A DNA stretch of 64,000 bases, from NCBI GenBank assembly GCA_903939115.1, contig CAJAFV010000033.1:20450-84449 (forward strand), given 5' to 3'. This document shows, piece by piece, positions 45,101 through 53,759 of the stretch. Position 1 is the stretch's first letter. The number at the start of each line of letters is the position of its first letter. Under the pieces are notes generated by a model. That model had not been told where the DNA came from. It made no database searches and saw nothing but the letters and a program-made list of their open reading frames with translations. The translations under genes and the position numbers were made by a program. This DNA comes from an uncultured Geobacteraceae bacterium (GTDB taxonomy: Bacteria; Desulfobacterota; Desulfuromonadia; Geobacterales; Pseudopelobacteraceae).

Positions 45101-45535
45101 GGTGTCTTTCTGGGGAATACGGGTGATGTCGAAGAGCGGTTTGCCGATGGTAGTTGCTGACGGGGAGTAGCTGCGGGCCAGCCAGTAGAGGACGTGAAAG
45201 AGTTCTTTAAGGGTGTGCAGGGAGTCGCTGCTGCTGATCGGTTTATCGCTATGGACGGCCAGGTTGCCGATTTTCTGGATTGTCAAAATCTTGGGAAAGA
45301 GGCAGGGTTCCAGATTCTCCCGGAAGGTCGGTTCGTGGATCAGGGCGGCCAGGTTGTCGGCATATGGTTGCTTGAGGTATGTGTCATTGGCGTAGAGCCA
45401 CTTCACCGCACGCTCCAGCGAGCGTCGGGCGTAAAAGCAACTGGTCCGCGGGGCGCTGTTGACGTTCTGCTCGGCTTCGTGGGCAGTTTCGTAGAGTTCG
45501 GGCCAATCGGTTTTCAGGAAGGAAAAGTTGGACAT
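42155..45535 (-). CDS. hsdR: Type I restriction endonuclease subunit R
   Basis: 1126 aa. An N-terminal DUF4145-type domain (1-120), a coiled coil (about 155-195), then the PD-(D/E)xK nuclease (VEAKRTRKD, about 265) and the two RecA domains: ATGTGKTRTV (Walker A), VIDEAHRS (DEAH), LLGLTATP, then SVDMLDTGIDVP. A C-terminal helical domain follows. CGGAG precedes the ATG. It is separated from hsdM and hsdS by about 5.4 kb of cargo genes. The frame is intact. Confidence 0.95.
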   Translation of the reverse strand: MSNFSFLKTDWPELYETAHEAEQNVNSAPRTSCFYARRSLERAVKWLYANDTYLKQPYADNLAALIHEPTFRENLEPCLFPKILTIQKIGNLAVHSDKPISSSDSLHTLKELFHVLYWLARSYSPSATTIGKPLFDITRIPQKDTAVADRNAEQLAKLQAEQTEKDARLAAKDAELTRTIEEIAALKARIQKYKERNSQSPDDHDYSETETRDYFIDLLLKESGWDLKATDVLEYPVTGMPNDKGEGFVDYVLWGDDGLPLAVVEAKRTRKDSRIGQQQAKLYADCLESMKGQRPIIFFTNGYETWLWDDLNYPPRKVQGFYKKDELQLLINRRSSIKEITSATINKSIVERYYQHEAIRRVGEDFQRRKLRKALLVMATGTGKTRTVIALIELLQKCNWIKRVLFLADRTALLTQAGNAFKEHLPHSSPVNITKIKDDTSSRIVLSTYPTMMNCIDEAKGGNKRFSSGHFDLIVIDEAHRSVYQKFRAIFEYFDALLLGLTATPRSEVDRNTYSLFELEKGVPTFYYELEKAVADGFLVPPKAHSVPLKFQRDGVKYNELSPEEQAEYEEKFWDEENGGMPEKIESSALNNWLFNEDTVDKVLEHLMRYGVKVAGGDRLGKTIIFAKNHNHALFIQERFDSSYPHLKGKFCRVIDNYETYAQDLIDNFYQKDGDPIIAISVDMLDTGIDVPEIVNLVFFKLVRSKTKFHQMMGRGTRLCKDLFGPGLDKENFYVFDYCQNFEFFAENPEGIEGASQESLGKKIFKQRLNLLLLLQQPDIPTGDGLQRLRGSIEDLLHGEVTLMNPDNFIVRPHRRHLEKFAVREQWVKLGDEDALEVRLHLAGLPAELPQEDETAKRFDLLLLNLQLSLLEKSSSFARNRDKVMEIAARLEGKGTIPIVAQQMELILDLQTEGWWAGVTLPLLEDVRIRLRELIKFIDKGEAVIIYTDFEDTIGEQSEIFVAGYASAEEMRQYRLKVERFIRDNSNHITINKLRMNRQITKMDLEELERLLFTAAEVGNRERFEKVFGYQQSLGTFIRKLVGLDRGAASEAFGEFLHKSTYSATQIRFIDQVVSYLTQNGSMDPGLLYEPPFTDLHNEGLDGIFGDAGATKIIHLLEDIELKAAA

Positions 45536-45583
45536 ATATTACTCCGTTGCTAAGACCGGAAGGTAATGGTGATGTTCCATATC

Positions 45584-46303
45584 CTACGTCCCCCTCAGCA
45601 ACGGGAGAGTATACCCAATGGCCGTACATGATTCAGCCATCGATTTCCGAGAGTCCTTGGAAAGGCGATATTCCGCAATAATTTGCTGGATCTCTTCAAT
45701 CTTTACAACCTCTGCCAACACTGAGCACTGTTGCAGATCTTTCTCTTTCTTAAAATCCTTGTTCAGTCCCGTCCTGCGCTGGGCAATAATGAGCTTGTGC
45801 AGCATAAGTGCTTCTGGTGATGGAATGCGGATACTAAAATCGTTGATAACAACTGTAACCGGTCTGATAAAAAGCAGGTCAATAAATGGGAGCGGTTGGG
45901 CAGAAACCTTCCAGGGCGGGACGACCACTGCCGGCGGCCCGAAACCACCTTTACAATGGGTTATGAATTCAACTTCAAAAGTCCCCTGGAGAAACGTCTC
46001 AATACCCGAATAGTCCAGAACAGCAGTGTAGCCCAACCGTTCCAAAACTTCGGGAATACTCTCACTACCAATTGCGGGAACCTTCAAAGCGTTATCGACA
46101 GCAAAATCAATATCATTTGTCACAAGAGCATATGAAAGCGTGAAGTACTCGCTATAAACCAGCATTGGCCAGCTTCCTATGAGCAGGCCATGGGAGAAAA
46201 AACCGGCATTGTCCATTTCACGCAAGAGATCCGTGACCGGTTGCAGAAAAGAACTCTTTTCGAAAATAATATTCAAAATATCATCCCTTTGGCAGGATGG
46301 CAT
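45584..46303 (-). CDS. Nucleotidyltransferase-fold protein
   Basis: 239 aa. GSWPMLVYSEY and VTNDIDFAVD carry the GS...DxD signature of pol-beta nucleotidyltransferases; then a FIDLLFIRP core and a C-terminal helical part. It overlaps the upstream small gene by 23 nt. Such pairs are often toxin-antitoxin-like. The operator-like palindrome before the pair supports self-regulation. The target is unknown. Confidence 0.65.
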   Translation of the reverse strand: MPSCQRDDILNIIFEKSSFLQPVTDLLREMDNAGFFSHGLLIGSWPMLVYSEYFTLSYALVTNDIDFAVDNALKVPAIGSESIPEVLERLGYTAVLDYSGIETFLQGTFEVEFITHCKGGFGPPAVVVPPWKVSAQPLPFIDLLFIRPVTVVINDFSIRIPSPEALMLHKLIIAQRRTGLNKDFKKEKDLQQCSVLAEVVKIEEIQQIIAEYRLSKDSRKSMAESCTAIGYTLPLLRGT

Positions 46304-46610
46304 TCAGGGTTACCACCCGTTTCTTATTGGCCTTCAGATCGGCCTGCAGCTTTTTGCGCCGCTCAAGTGCCGGTTTCAGCTCTTCTGCCTTCTCCGGAGC
46401 AAGATGCTTAAACTTCACTTCTGCACCGTCCCGGTATCTCAGGCAGGGGTAGATGTATTCCTTCCCGTGGCTCTTCACTTTCCTTTGTCCGAGAGACCCT
46501 CTCGGCAGTTTGTCAAGTTCGCTGTTTATCTTCTCGATCACAAGCGCGCAACGGTCCCGCTCTGATTGCAGCATCCTGAAAACGCTCTCGTCTTTTACTT
46601 TTCCGCCCAT
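46281..46610 (-). CDS. Small helical partner of the nucleotidyltransferase
   Basis: 109 aa from ATG 46610 (GAGGTG 6 nt upstream). Helical and charged, with a central beta segment (HGKEYIYPCLRYRDGAEVKFKHL). No DNA-binding domain evident. Co-transcribed with and overlapping the nucleotidyltransferase gene; likely antitoxin or cofactor. Confidence 0.55.
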   Translation of the reverse strand: MGGKVKDESVFRMLQSERDRCALVIEKINSELDKLPRGSLGQRKVKSHGKEYIYPCLRYRDGAEVKFKHLAPEKAEELKPALERRKKLQADLKANKKRVVTLNAILPKG

Positions 46611-46622
46611 AACCAACACCTC

Positions 46623-46685
46623 TTTTGTACCAACACTATACCATTAAATTGTGCTATGTGGTACAAAAATTTTGTACCAACATAG
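46623..46685. promoter_or_regulatory. TTTTGTACCAACA repeats forming an operator-like palindrome
   Basis: TTTTGTACCAACAC at 46623, an inverted copy TATGTGGTACAAAA at 46655-46668 and TTTTGTACCAACATA at 46670-46684. The second and third form a near-perfect 32-bp palindrome. They sit in the promoter region of the nucleotidyltransferase pair. Confidence 0.65.
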
Positions 46686-46739
46686 TCCAGCGTTTCCGGG
46701 TTATGTGGTGCAAAATGCCGGTTCTTTCTAGTGGCGGAG

Positions 46740-46814
46740 CGGAGTCGAAGCCACGTTCTACTCGGCTTTGCGGGCAGTTTCGTAGAGTTCGAGCCAGTCA
46801 GTTTTCAGGAAGTG
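46740..46814 (-). pseudogene. Short relic of the hsdR 5' end (second copy)
   Basis: The complement reads FLKTDWLELYETARKAE then a stop, matching hsdR residues 6-22 (FLKTDWPELYETAHEAE). Decay continues after that (NVASTPLRH). It lies between the AlbA_2 gene and the nucleotidyltransferase pair. Confidence 0.75.
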
Positions 46815-46825
46815 CCTAAAATGCT

Positions 46826-46952
46826 ATTGCAACTAAAATCAAATTTGTTGCAATCACAAAGCAATATAACCAGCTAATATTTTTAACTTTTAAATATGCA
46901 TTGGTTTATAGCATCAAAAGTATTGCAACAAATGGGTTGAATTAGTTGCAAT
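46826..46952. repeat. Two inverted-repeat pairs of ATTGCAAC
   Basis: ATTGCAACTAAA/ATTTGTTGCAAT at 46826-46854, and ATTGCAACAAAT/ATTAGTTGCAAT at 46922-46952. The second overlaps the stop codon of the AlbA_2 gene. They may be ends of a cassette or binding sites. Confidence 0.6.
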
Positions 46953-48582
46953 CCAAAAGGTTGGGACCAGGATACCACCGAGCTGCTCGTGTCGTTCCCT
47001 TGTTATGAACCTCTTCCGATTTCGCCAGTTCACGCAAAAGCACCTGTATTTGACTTCGCGAATGAGTTGGTAACACTTGCCGCAACTCTTCCATTCGTGA
47101 GCCGGAAACGCGATTGTCCTTAATATGCCTCAGTAACAACGCCTTATTAGTTTCCCGGTCCAGCCCCCTTTTTCGTGTATAGACACCCTTTGCTCCAAGG
47201 GCCGCATGCAGTCGCCGCGACAGCATATAGCGCGTCCCTTTACCACGCCCCATACTCTCGACAGCGCCGATTTCAATCAAAACTGGCAGCCTTGCTTTCA
47301 AATGCTCCGGTAATGGTTGCTCGCGATGCACGTAATCAAGCGCCAGAAAGTCATAGGTGGAAAATGACCGCAATGTTTCCTCGCCCAATCGTTCCATAAA
47401 ACGTACAAAAGCGGTGCTCTTAACCAAGCCGTCGATTGTCAGACGAACTTCGTGTGCGGACGTCCCTGTAAAGCTAGGTAATGGCTTTCCTTGGCGGATA
47501 GCACTCTCAAAGATAAGATTCATACCCTGACCGGATCGCTCTATCAGCCCGCAACGCGCCAACGCTTCAGCCAGGCGCCGGTTACGGGGATTTTGTTGGT
47601 CAAGAATATTTTCGGCCGTAATACCAGGAGGCAACCCGCCCGGGCTAACTAACTCAAGACGGTGGGCAAACTGCCTGACAAAAACAGAACCACCAAGCCT
47701 GTAATCACGATGTGCAACCGCATTCAGAAGGGCTTCACGTACCGAAATCTCATCAAAAGTTGGTATATCCATGCGGAACAAGCCATCCTGATAGCTCTGC
47801 CGGTCGTTACGCAGGTTGATTTTGTTCCAGATGTCCTCCTGCCAGAGGAAGAATCCTTCCCGATACTCTTCTCTATCTGCAGCAGGGCCTGAGGCTTCGG
47901 AGGATCGGTATTCAAATACAAGCTCTGCCTGAGCCAACCGACGCCCCAAGGCTGGGCGTGTAGCAAACAAAATCAGAGCGGCATAGGTAATCTGTCCATC
48001 CAACAGCAATTCGGCATTGGTCAGGGTTTCGATATCACTCCACTTTAACTTGCGTTCATCGCGGCTCTTTTTTGCCCAGCGTTCACGGAACAGGGCAATC
48101 GCTTCCGGCGCCAAATCGGCCACTGTCGCATCAGGGCAGATCTCGGCAGAGAAGTCAGGTCCAGTTTCGGCAAAGATGATTTTCAATTCCGTATCGGTCA
48201 GAGCCGTGAGTCCGTCACCAGCGCGCTTCAAGTAACGTCCTTCTATCTGCCAAGCGGTGCCTGGCAGGCGCGCGGGAACGTGCACCACCAGCACGCGACC
48301 GCCGTCGGTTTGTACCTCTTCAACAGTGATACGGTGAGAAAGGCGATCGTACAGCCCTGCTTCAGTACGGCCTGGCTCGGCAAAGGCAGAAGTTCCCACA
48401 ATCCGGCGGGGTCTCAAGTCCGTGACACCAAGGATGATTTTGCCACCGCCTTCATTGGCCAGAGCCACGCAATACTCGACCAGTTTGTCAAAGTGGTAGT
48501 TACTCTTGGCTTCCTTGAATTCAAGGTTTGTGCCTTCTGGTTCTTCAATCCAACGTTGGAGTTGTTCGCGGGTTGTGGTCAT
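46942..48582 (-). CDS. AlbA_2 (divergent AAA_4)-domain ATP-binding regulator
   Basis: 546 aa from ATG 48582 (AAGGTG upstream). The N-terminal AlbA_2 domain has ESPEG-type EGTNLEFKEAKSNY and LANEGGGKIILGVTD; a HATPase_c_4-type domain follows, then winged-helix regions at the C-terminus (NKALLLRHIKDNRV). The family occurs in R-M islands as predicted regulators or effectors. The gene starts just where an hsdR fragment ends. Confidence 0.75.
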   Translation of the reverse strand: MTTTREQLQRWIEEPEGTNLEFKEAKSNYHFDKLVEYCVALANEGGGKIILGVTDLRPRRIVGTSAFAEPGRTEAGLYDRLSHRITVEEVQTDGGRVLVVHVPARLPGTAWQIEGRYLKRAGDGLTALTDTELKIIFAETGPDFSAEICPDATVADLAPEAIALFRERWAKKSRDERKLKWSDIETLTNAELLLDGQITYAALILFATRPALGRRLAQAELVFEYRSSEASGPAADREEYREGFFLWQEDIWNKINLRNDRQSYQDGLFRMDIPTFDEISVREALLNAVAHRDYRLGGSVFVRQFAHRLELVSPGGLPPGITAENILDQQNPRNRRLAEALARCGLIERSGQGMNLIFESAIRQGKPLPSFTGTSAHEVRLTIDGLVKSTAFVRFMERLGEETLRSFSTYDFLALDYVHREQPLPEHLKARLPVLIEIGAVESMGRGKGTRYMLSRRLHAALGAKGVYTRKRGLDRETNKALLLRHIKDNRVSGSRMEELRQVLPTHSRSQIQVLLRELAKSEEVHNKGTTRAARWYPGPNLLDCN

Positions 48583-48592
48583 GATGCACACC

Positions 48593-48787
48593 TTATATCG
48601 GCCAGGTTGTTGGCGTAGGGTTGCTTGAGATAGTTGTCAATTGCGTAAGCCACTTCACCGCCCGTTCCAAAGAGCGCCGAGCGTAGAAGCAATAAGTCCG
48701 CGGGGTGCTGTTGACATTCTGTTCTGCCTCGCGAGCGGTTTCGTAGAGGTCAGGCCAGTCGGATTGGAGAAAGGTGAAGTTAGACAT
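48593..48787 (-). pseudogene. Fragment of the hsdR 5' end (third copy)
   Basis: 64 codons starting MSNFTFLQSDWPDLYETARE match hsdR residues 1-47. After KWL the frame is off by one; shifting it gives NYLKQPYANNLAD, matching hsdR (TYLKQPYADNLAA). The CCGGAG ribosome site of hsdR is kept. It lies at the natural position of hsdR in the operon, after the OLD-type gene. Confidence 0.85.
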
Positions 48788-48810
48788 TGCTACTCCGGTT
48801 ATTGGGTCGG

Positions 48811-50844
48811 CTACCGAAATGCCCCTGCGCTTCGGTCCATGTGTTTTTTTAGTCGTTCATTTATCGTTTTAAACAACGCCTCGAACCGTTTGGCGCTGTC
48901 TTCAGTCAATATCGTCTCAGGCTCCTTACCCATCTTGTTGAGAAGGAGACGCATTGGACGAGTTTTGTGAAATTCAATTCCTAAATCTTTGAACCCAGCT
49001 TCTATACGCTTGGCAATGCGTGGGATTTTGACGTTTAGTGACAGTGTCTTCGCTTTTAATTCTGTTTTGTAGCTTTCACGAACCAATGCTTCATAAACCT
49101 TCGAATCCAATAGATCCTCAATGTCTGCCTCTTTTGGATAAGGTGCTTCAAATGCTTCCGATACAAAGACTACGTTCTGTTCTGCGATGAGTTTGCTTTT
49201 TACAAGATCATCTTTTGTATTCTTTGCGTCCTTCTCTTCATCTAGCAGAACGAGAACATTCAATTGCTCGGATGACAGCAGTGCGACCATGTAAGAGACC
49301 TTCTGTGCTCCACCGGCAGGGGTTACTGTAAGCTCAGAGAGCAACGCCGTACGCCCAATATCGCACATGTAGGCGGAGATAGTTGAGAGCATCCAAAAGT
49401 CTGTCACTCCCTCAACTACAAGATTATTAGGCCCAACAAACAGGCTTTGCGCAAGGTTATAGCCAAGTGCGGCTTGTAATGGGAATAACGTCCGTGAATC
49501 TCCGGTTGGGTCGTTCGATACAGTTGTCCCTTTATCCTCTGAGATATTAACTGTCCGTACTGAATCGAGGGAGTGAGTCGGCACCATAAAAGGTGAGTGA
49601 GTTGAGTAGATTATCTGATTTGTAAAGTCCTTCTCGAAATGGCGCAACAAGTCAGATTGAGACATCGCATGGAGGTAAAGTCCTGGTTCATCAAGAAGTA
49701 GGATTGCTTCTTCAGCGTTGCCACCGTTCGTGTCTGCGGAAAAAGTTATGTAGAAAGAAAAGAACCACAGGAATCCACGACTACGTTCATCTAAGTTAAC
49801 CTCTACGTCATAGGTCGCATTCGGATCAGAAATGAAGGTATCTAAATGATGCGCATCGAGATTGAAGCGGATTTTGAGCGGCCTGTCTTTCCATAATCGC
49901 TTGATTTCGGAAGTGACCACAGCACTTGAACGGTTTGCAAGCTGGTTACGGGTCTCTTGTTCATCGTTAGTAAGCAACTCTTGCAACTTCTTCGGATTAA
50001 GTCCAGCAACCTTACATAACTTCTCGAAATTACGATCCGATTCATTCAGGGTATTACTATTTTTTCTTGCCAGATACTGCGCAATGTCTTGGTGGCCGTT
50101 CAATTCTGGGTACTCATCCAAATAGATGAACACAGGCATCTTCTTAATGGCCCAGGTTTTTGCTTTCGCTTGAGCATCTTTATCACTTGCGATTGAGGTC
50201 GAAAGGTCTTCAAGATCCGTAAGCATCTGGTCTTGCTTTTCTGTCAGATCGGTATCGGCTGCGGCCAGTGCCTTTCGGAGTTCTTGAATCCCCGCTACTG
50301 AGTTCTGCGCCCATTTAATTCGGTCAGGTATAACAATAAGCGTTTGCTCAAAAGTGTCAGCAGCTTTTTCTAATAAAGGTTTTTTGTTCTCATCTAATTT
50401 GTCAGCGGCAGCCTTTACAGCAGGGACAATTTTCTTAATCTTAGCCTTGACATCTGTATCATCGAAATCTTGGGCAGCCAAACCGTTGAACTCGACATAG
50501 CGCGTTTCGCCACGGTAGCAACGACTGATTTCGATATATGTTACCCCTGCAGCTCTTGGCAATATTCCCACTAATTCATCCCGCTCATCGTCGGTTAAAA
50601 TCCAGCGTGAAGACACGACTTTAACATCATCATTGCATTCCTCTAAACGACGATGACGTGGAAAGTTTTTTATCGGGTTTAGTGCTTCAAATCCCTCAGC
50701 TGGATTCAGGCTGTGCAAGGCACGAAGAAGATTCGATTTCCCACTTTCATTTCGTCCTAATAAAGCAGTAATTTTTGAGACATCAACGTGCCCGCTGTCA
50801 GTGATAGATCTGAAGTTTGTGACTCTGAATGACTCCAATCGCAT
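48811..50844 (-). CDS. OLD-family ATP-dependent endonuclease (ABC ATPase plus Toprim)
   Basis: 677 aa. Walker A GRNESGKSN (about 30-38), a long helical insertion, Walker B LLLDEPGLYLH (about 373-383) with an H-loop, then a Toprim nuclease: VVEGVTDFW (Glu) and VLLDEEKD (Asp). Class 1-like OLD since no UvrD-type helicase lies next to it. AAAGGACG precedes the ATG. It lies between hsdS and an hsdR fragment, so it is an accessory defence gene of the R-M operon. Confidence 0.85.
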   Translation of the reverse strand: MRLESFRVTNFRSITDSGHVDVSKITALLGRNESGKSNLLRALHSLNPAEGFEALNPIKNFPRHRRLEECNDDVKVVSSRWILTDDERDELVGILPRAAGVTYIEISRCYRGETRYVEFNGLAAQDFDDTDVKAKIKKIVPAVKAAADKLDENKKPLLEKAADTFEQTLIVIPDRIKWAQNSVAGIQELRKALAAADTDLTEKQDQMLTDLEDLSTSIASDKDAQAKAKTWAIKKMPVFIYLDEYPELNGHQDIAQYLARKNSNTLNESDRNFEKLCKVAGLNPKKLQELLTNDEQETRNQLANRSSAVVTSEIKRLWKDRPLKIRFNLDAHHLDTFISDPNATYDVEVNLDERSRGFLWFFSFYITFSADTNGGNAEEAILLLDEPGLYLHAMSQSDLLRHFEKDFTNQIIYSTHSPFMVPTHSLDSVRTVNISEDKGTTVSNDPTGDSRTLFPLQAALGYNLAQSLFVGPNNLVVEGVTDFWMLSTISAYMCDIGRTALLSELTVTPAGGAQKVSYMVALLSSEQLNVLVLLDEEKDAKNTKDDLVKSKLIAEQNVVFVSEAFEAPYPKEADIEDLLDSKVYEALVRESYKTELKAKTLSLNVKIPRIAKRIEAGFKDLGIEFHKTRPMRLLLNKMGKEPETILTEDSAKRFEALFKTINERLKKHMDRSAGAFR

Positions 50845-50940
50845 ACTATCGTCCTTTCATTTCATAGTTATTTTAGTGTCTTAAATAATATCTCTCTTGG
50901 ATATAGACCACACTGAAAAATTAACAGTGTCATCTTTTGT

Positions 50941-52119
50941 TTATTGATTATCAATCAACAACTCCCCTTTAAAGGCGCGTTGCAAGAGAGAGGTGAAGAG
51001 GGTATCGGTTGTAGTTTCTGTCTTGTTCAATCGTTTTTTTAGTTTCTGTGAACCAACAACACAATTTGCAAATCGTTGCTGCAAGTCCAACGGCGGAATG
51101 AGCAAAGGAAAGTTTTTAAGTTGTGTCGAGTTTATGGAAGCAATCCCCGTCGTCTGCTTTGCTGCCCGAAGAAAGTAGCGTTTGCCTCTTTCGCTGCCAA
51201 TAAGCACACTCAGAAAATCAGGCAATAGGTTGTCTGTTTTGATCCTGACGCGGAATATGTGATTTTGATGGATACAGTCTTCAATGTGCGTTCTCCAGAC
51301 CGTTCCACGACCCAATTTATCCGGGTCGCCGCCTTCTGTAAGGAGGATGTCACCGTCAAGTAAGCGGTACTTTGCAATGTCAGTCGGTAGCACTTCAATT
51401 TCCTTGATTTCGCTGAGATTTAAATACCCATCCTGTACGTTGGCCACACGCAAGTAAGGAGCTAAAACCGTCTGCTTGTCGTCAAAGTTTCTGCCTTTGG
51501 TAACACCGGATACAATCTCGGCGACATCAGTTAGCGCTGCTTCTTTCCACCCCTTCGGATTCGTCACCGGATCACCAAACATATCCAGAAACACCGATCG
51601 CAGCAGTTCCTCTATCATCAGAACCGCCTCCTGCCGCTTGCGCCGGATAGAATCTGCCTTGTCGAGGATTGCAGCGACACGCTTTTGTTCGGGGAGTGGG
51701 GGGAGAACAAGCTCAATCCTCGAAGCGGCATCTTTTGTTAGCTTGCCCCGTGTTGTACCAGTTATGTATGGAGTTACATCGTAGTATTCCAGATGGCGCA
51801 GAAGAAAGTTTATATCTACGTTCGGCTTGGGGCGGAGAACATGAGCATGGTTATTTACCCAGCACTTACCCTCAATCTTATAAGCAACTGTCCGGCCTTC
51901 TTGCCCGAAGTTTCCACCATCTTCTGCAAGCAGAATTAGAGGCTCATCAAAGATAAAATTGTCTATCGTTCCTTGCTGTCCATTTGCACCATAGTACGGG
52001 TACTGACCATCAGTCCTGTCAATTTTAGTAACAGGCCTGCGGAGGTAGTCCAAGAACTCTACCGCATCACGAAGCAGAACTCTTTTCCATGTCGGTGAGA
52101 GTTGTTCTTTAAGAATCAT
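50941..52119 (-). CDS. hsdS: Type I restriction-modification specificity subunit S
   Basis: 392 aa. Two target-recognition domains (about 10-150 and 185-345), each followed by a conserved helical spacer (LPPLPEQKRVAAILDKAD... and IPPLDLQQRFANCV). Start overlaps the hsdM stop (ATGA). Confidence 0.9.
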   Translation of the reverse strand: MILKEQLSPTWKRVLLRDAVEFLDYLRRPVTKIDRTDGQYPYYGANGQQGTIDNFIFDEPLILLAEDGGNFGQEGRTVAYKIEGKCWVNNHAHVLRPKPNVDINFLLRHLEYYDVTPYITGTTRGKLTKDAASRIELVLPPLPEQKRVAAILDKADSIRRKRQEAVLMIEELLRSVFLDMFGDPVTNPKGWKEAALTDVAEIVSGVTKGRNFDDKQTVLAPYLRVANVQDGYLNLSEIKEIEVLPTDIAKYRLLDGDILLTEGGDPDKLGRGTVWRTHIEDCIHQNHIFRVRIKTDNLLPDFLSVLIGSERGKRYFLRAAKQTTGIASINSTQLKNFPLLIPPLDLQQRFANCVVGSQKLKKRLNKTETTTDTLFTSLLQRAFKGELLIDNQ

Positions 52120-53639
52120 CCCACCATCCCCTTCAACTCCGCCAACTCCCCGGCAATCTTCCGCTCCAACGCCTCCAACCGGGCAATGATAACCTGCGGC
52201 GGCTCGTAGGCCACCTCCTCATGCTCCACCTTCTTGTAACGGTTGATGGAGAGGTCATACTTGTTGTCGCGGATCTCCTCCACCGGGACAAGGAAGGATT
52301 TGGCAGTGCGGCCGGAGCCTACCCCATCCCCACCCCGACCCTCCCCTTGAAAGGGAGGGAGTTTTTTTAGGGCATGCCACTTCTCCAGCACATCGGGAAT
52401 ATCGTTCTGCTCCACCGGATTGCGCTTGTCATCCAGCGAGAAACCATCACTCTGCATGTCGTAGAACCAGACGTGATCCGTGCCGCCGGAGTTGGTCTTG
52501 GTGAAGATCAGTATCCCCGTGGAAACACCGGCATAGGGACGGAACACACCGGAGGGCATGGAGATCATCGCCTCAAGCTTGTGGCCGTCAACCAGAACTT
52601 TTCGTAAATCCAGGTGCGCCTTGCTTGAACCGAACAGCACACCATCCGGTACGATCACCGCGCAGCGCCCGCCCGGCTTCAACAGTCGCAGCATCAGAGC
52701 GATGAACAGCAGCTCGGTTTTCTTGGTCTTGACCGTCCGCAGCAGATCCTTGGCCACGGTCTCCTCATCCAGCGACCCCTTGAAAGGAGGATTGGCCAGG
52801 ATCAGGGTAAAGGCATCAGCAATGTCGCCGGCACTGTTGGAGAGAGCGTCACGTGCCTCAATGGCCGGATTCTCGACGCCGTGCAGCATCATGTTCATGC
52901 TGGCGATGCGCAGCATGGTGGAGTCGAAGTCGAAACCGTTAAAGAGCTTGCCGTTGAAGTGGCGCTTCAGAGAATCGTTATGGAACAGGTCGGCATGGTT
53001 TTCTCTCAAGAATTCGCCAGCCGCCACCAGGAAACCGGCGGTGCCGCAGGCAGGGTCGCAGATGATATCGTCGGGGCGGGGTTGCATCAGCTCTACCATC
53101 ATTTTGATGATATGGCGGGGGGTACGGAACTGGCCGTTTCTGCCGGCGGTAGTCAGCTTGGAGAGCATGTACTCGTACAGATCGCCCTTGGTATCGCGGT
53201 CTTCCATCGGTACCTGGCTGATCTGCTCTACCACTCGCTCCAGCAGACTGGGGGTGGGGATCATGAAGATGGCGTCCTTCATGTGCCGGGCGTAGGCGGT
53301 ATCCAGGCCGCCATGCAGGTTCTTGATGAACGGGAATACCTCCTGGCTGACTACTCGGAACATCTCCTCGGCCTCGAACTCACGGAAGCGCGACCAACGC
53401 AGATGATCCTGCCCTGCCCCGAAAATAGGCTCCTCAATCGGCTTGCCCAAACGATTGGCTTTCTTCTCTTTACCTGTATGGAGGTCATCCAGTCGCTTGA
53501 TGAACAGCAGGAAGGAGATCTGCTCGATCACCCGCAACGGATCAGAAATCCCCCCGGACCAGAATGCGTCCCATATCTTGTCTATCTTTGATTTATTTTC
53601 ACCGGTCAGCACGTAGGTAGGACTCCTATAATCATACAA
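52116..53639 (-). CDS. hsdM: Type I DNA methyltransferase subunit M
   Basis: 507 aa. N-terminal helical domain (FLLFIKRLDDL), then the N6-adenine methyltransferase: DPACGTAGFLVAA (SAM site, about 196-208) and LANPPFKGS (NPPF, about 285). First gene of the R-M operon. Confidence 0.95.
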   Translation of the reverse strand: MYDYRSPTYVLTGENKSKIDKIWDAFWSGGISDPLRVIEQISFLLFIKRLDDLHTGKEKKANRLGKPIEEPIFGAGQDHLRWSRFREFEAEEMFRVVSQEVFPFIKNLHGGLDTAYARHMKDAIFMIPTPSLLERVVEQISQVPMEDRDTKGDLYEYMLSKLTTAGRNGQFRTPRHIIKMMVELMQPRPDDIICDPACGTAGFLVAAGEFLRENHADLFHNDSLKRHFNGKLFNGFDFDSTMLRIASMNMMLHGVENPAIEARDALSNSAGDIADAFTLILANPPFKGSLDEETVAKDLLRTVKTKKTELLFIALMLRLLKPGGRCAVIVPDGVLFGSSKAHLDLRKVLVDGHKLEAMISMPSGVFRPYAGVSTGILIFTKTNSGGTDHVWFYDMQSDGFSLDDKRNPVEQNDIPDVLEKWHALKKLPPFQGEGRGGDGVGSGRTAKSFLVPVEEIRDNKYDLSINRYKKVEHEEVAYEPPQVIIARLEALERKIAGELAELKGMVG

Positions 53640-53759
53640 AGCAACGTTTATTGTTGTTTTTGTAGTTTATTTTATTCATGAGTGATATTTAGCGATTCGA
53701 CATAAATTTCACACAAACTACCACACTTCTATCATATCAGGAACAGCAATAGCCACATC

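Noticed and set aside
52558..53591. Two long plus-strand frames across hsdM
   Set aside because: Antisense shadows of the hsdM gene, whose methyltransferase motifs are on the complement.
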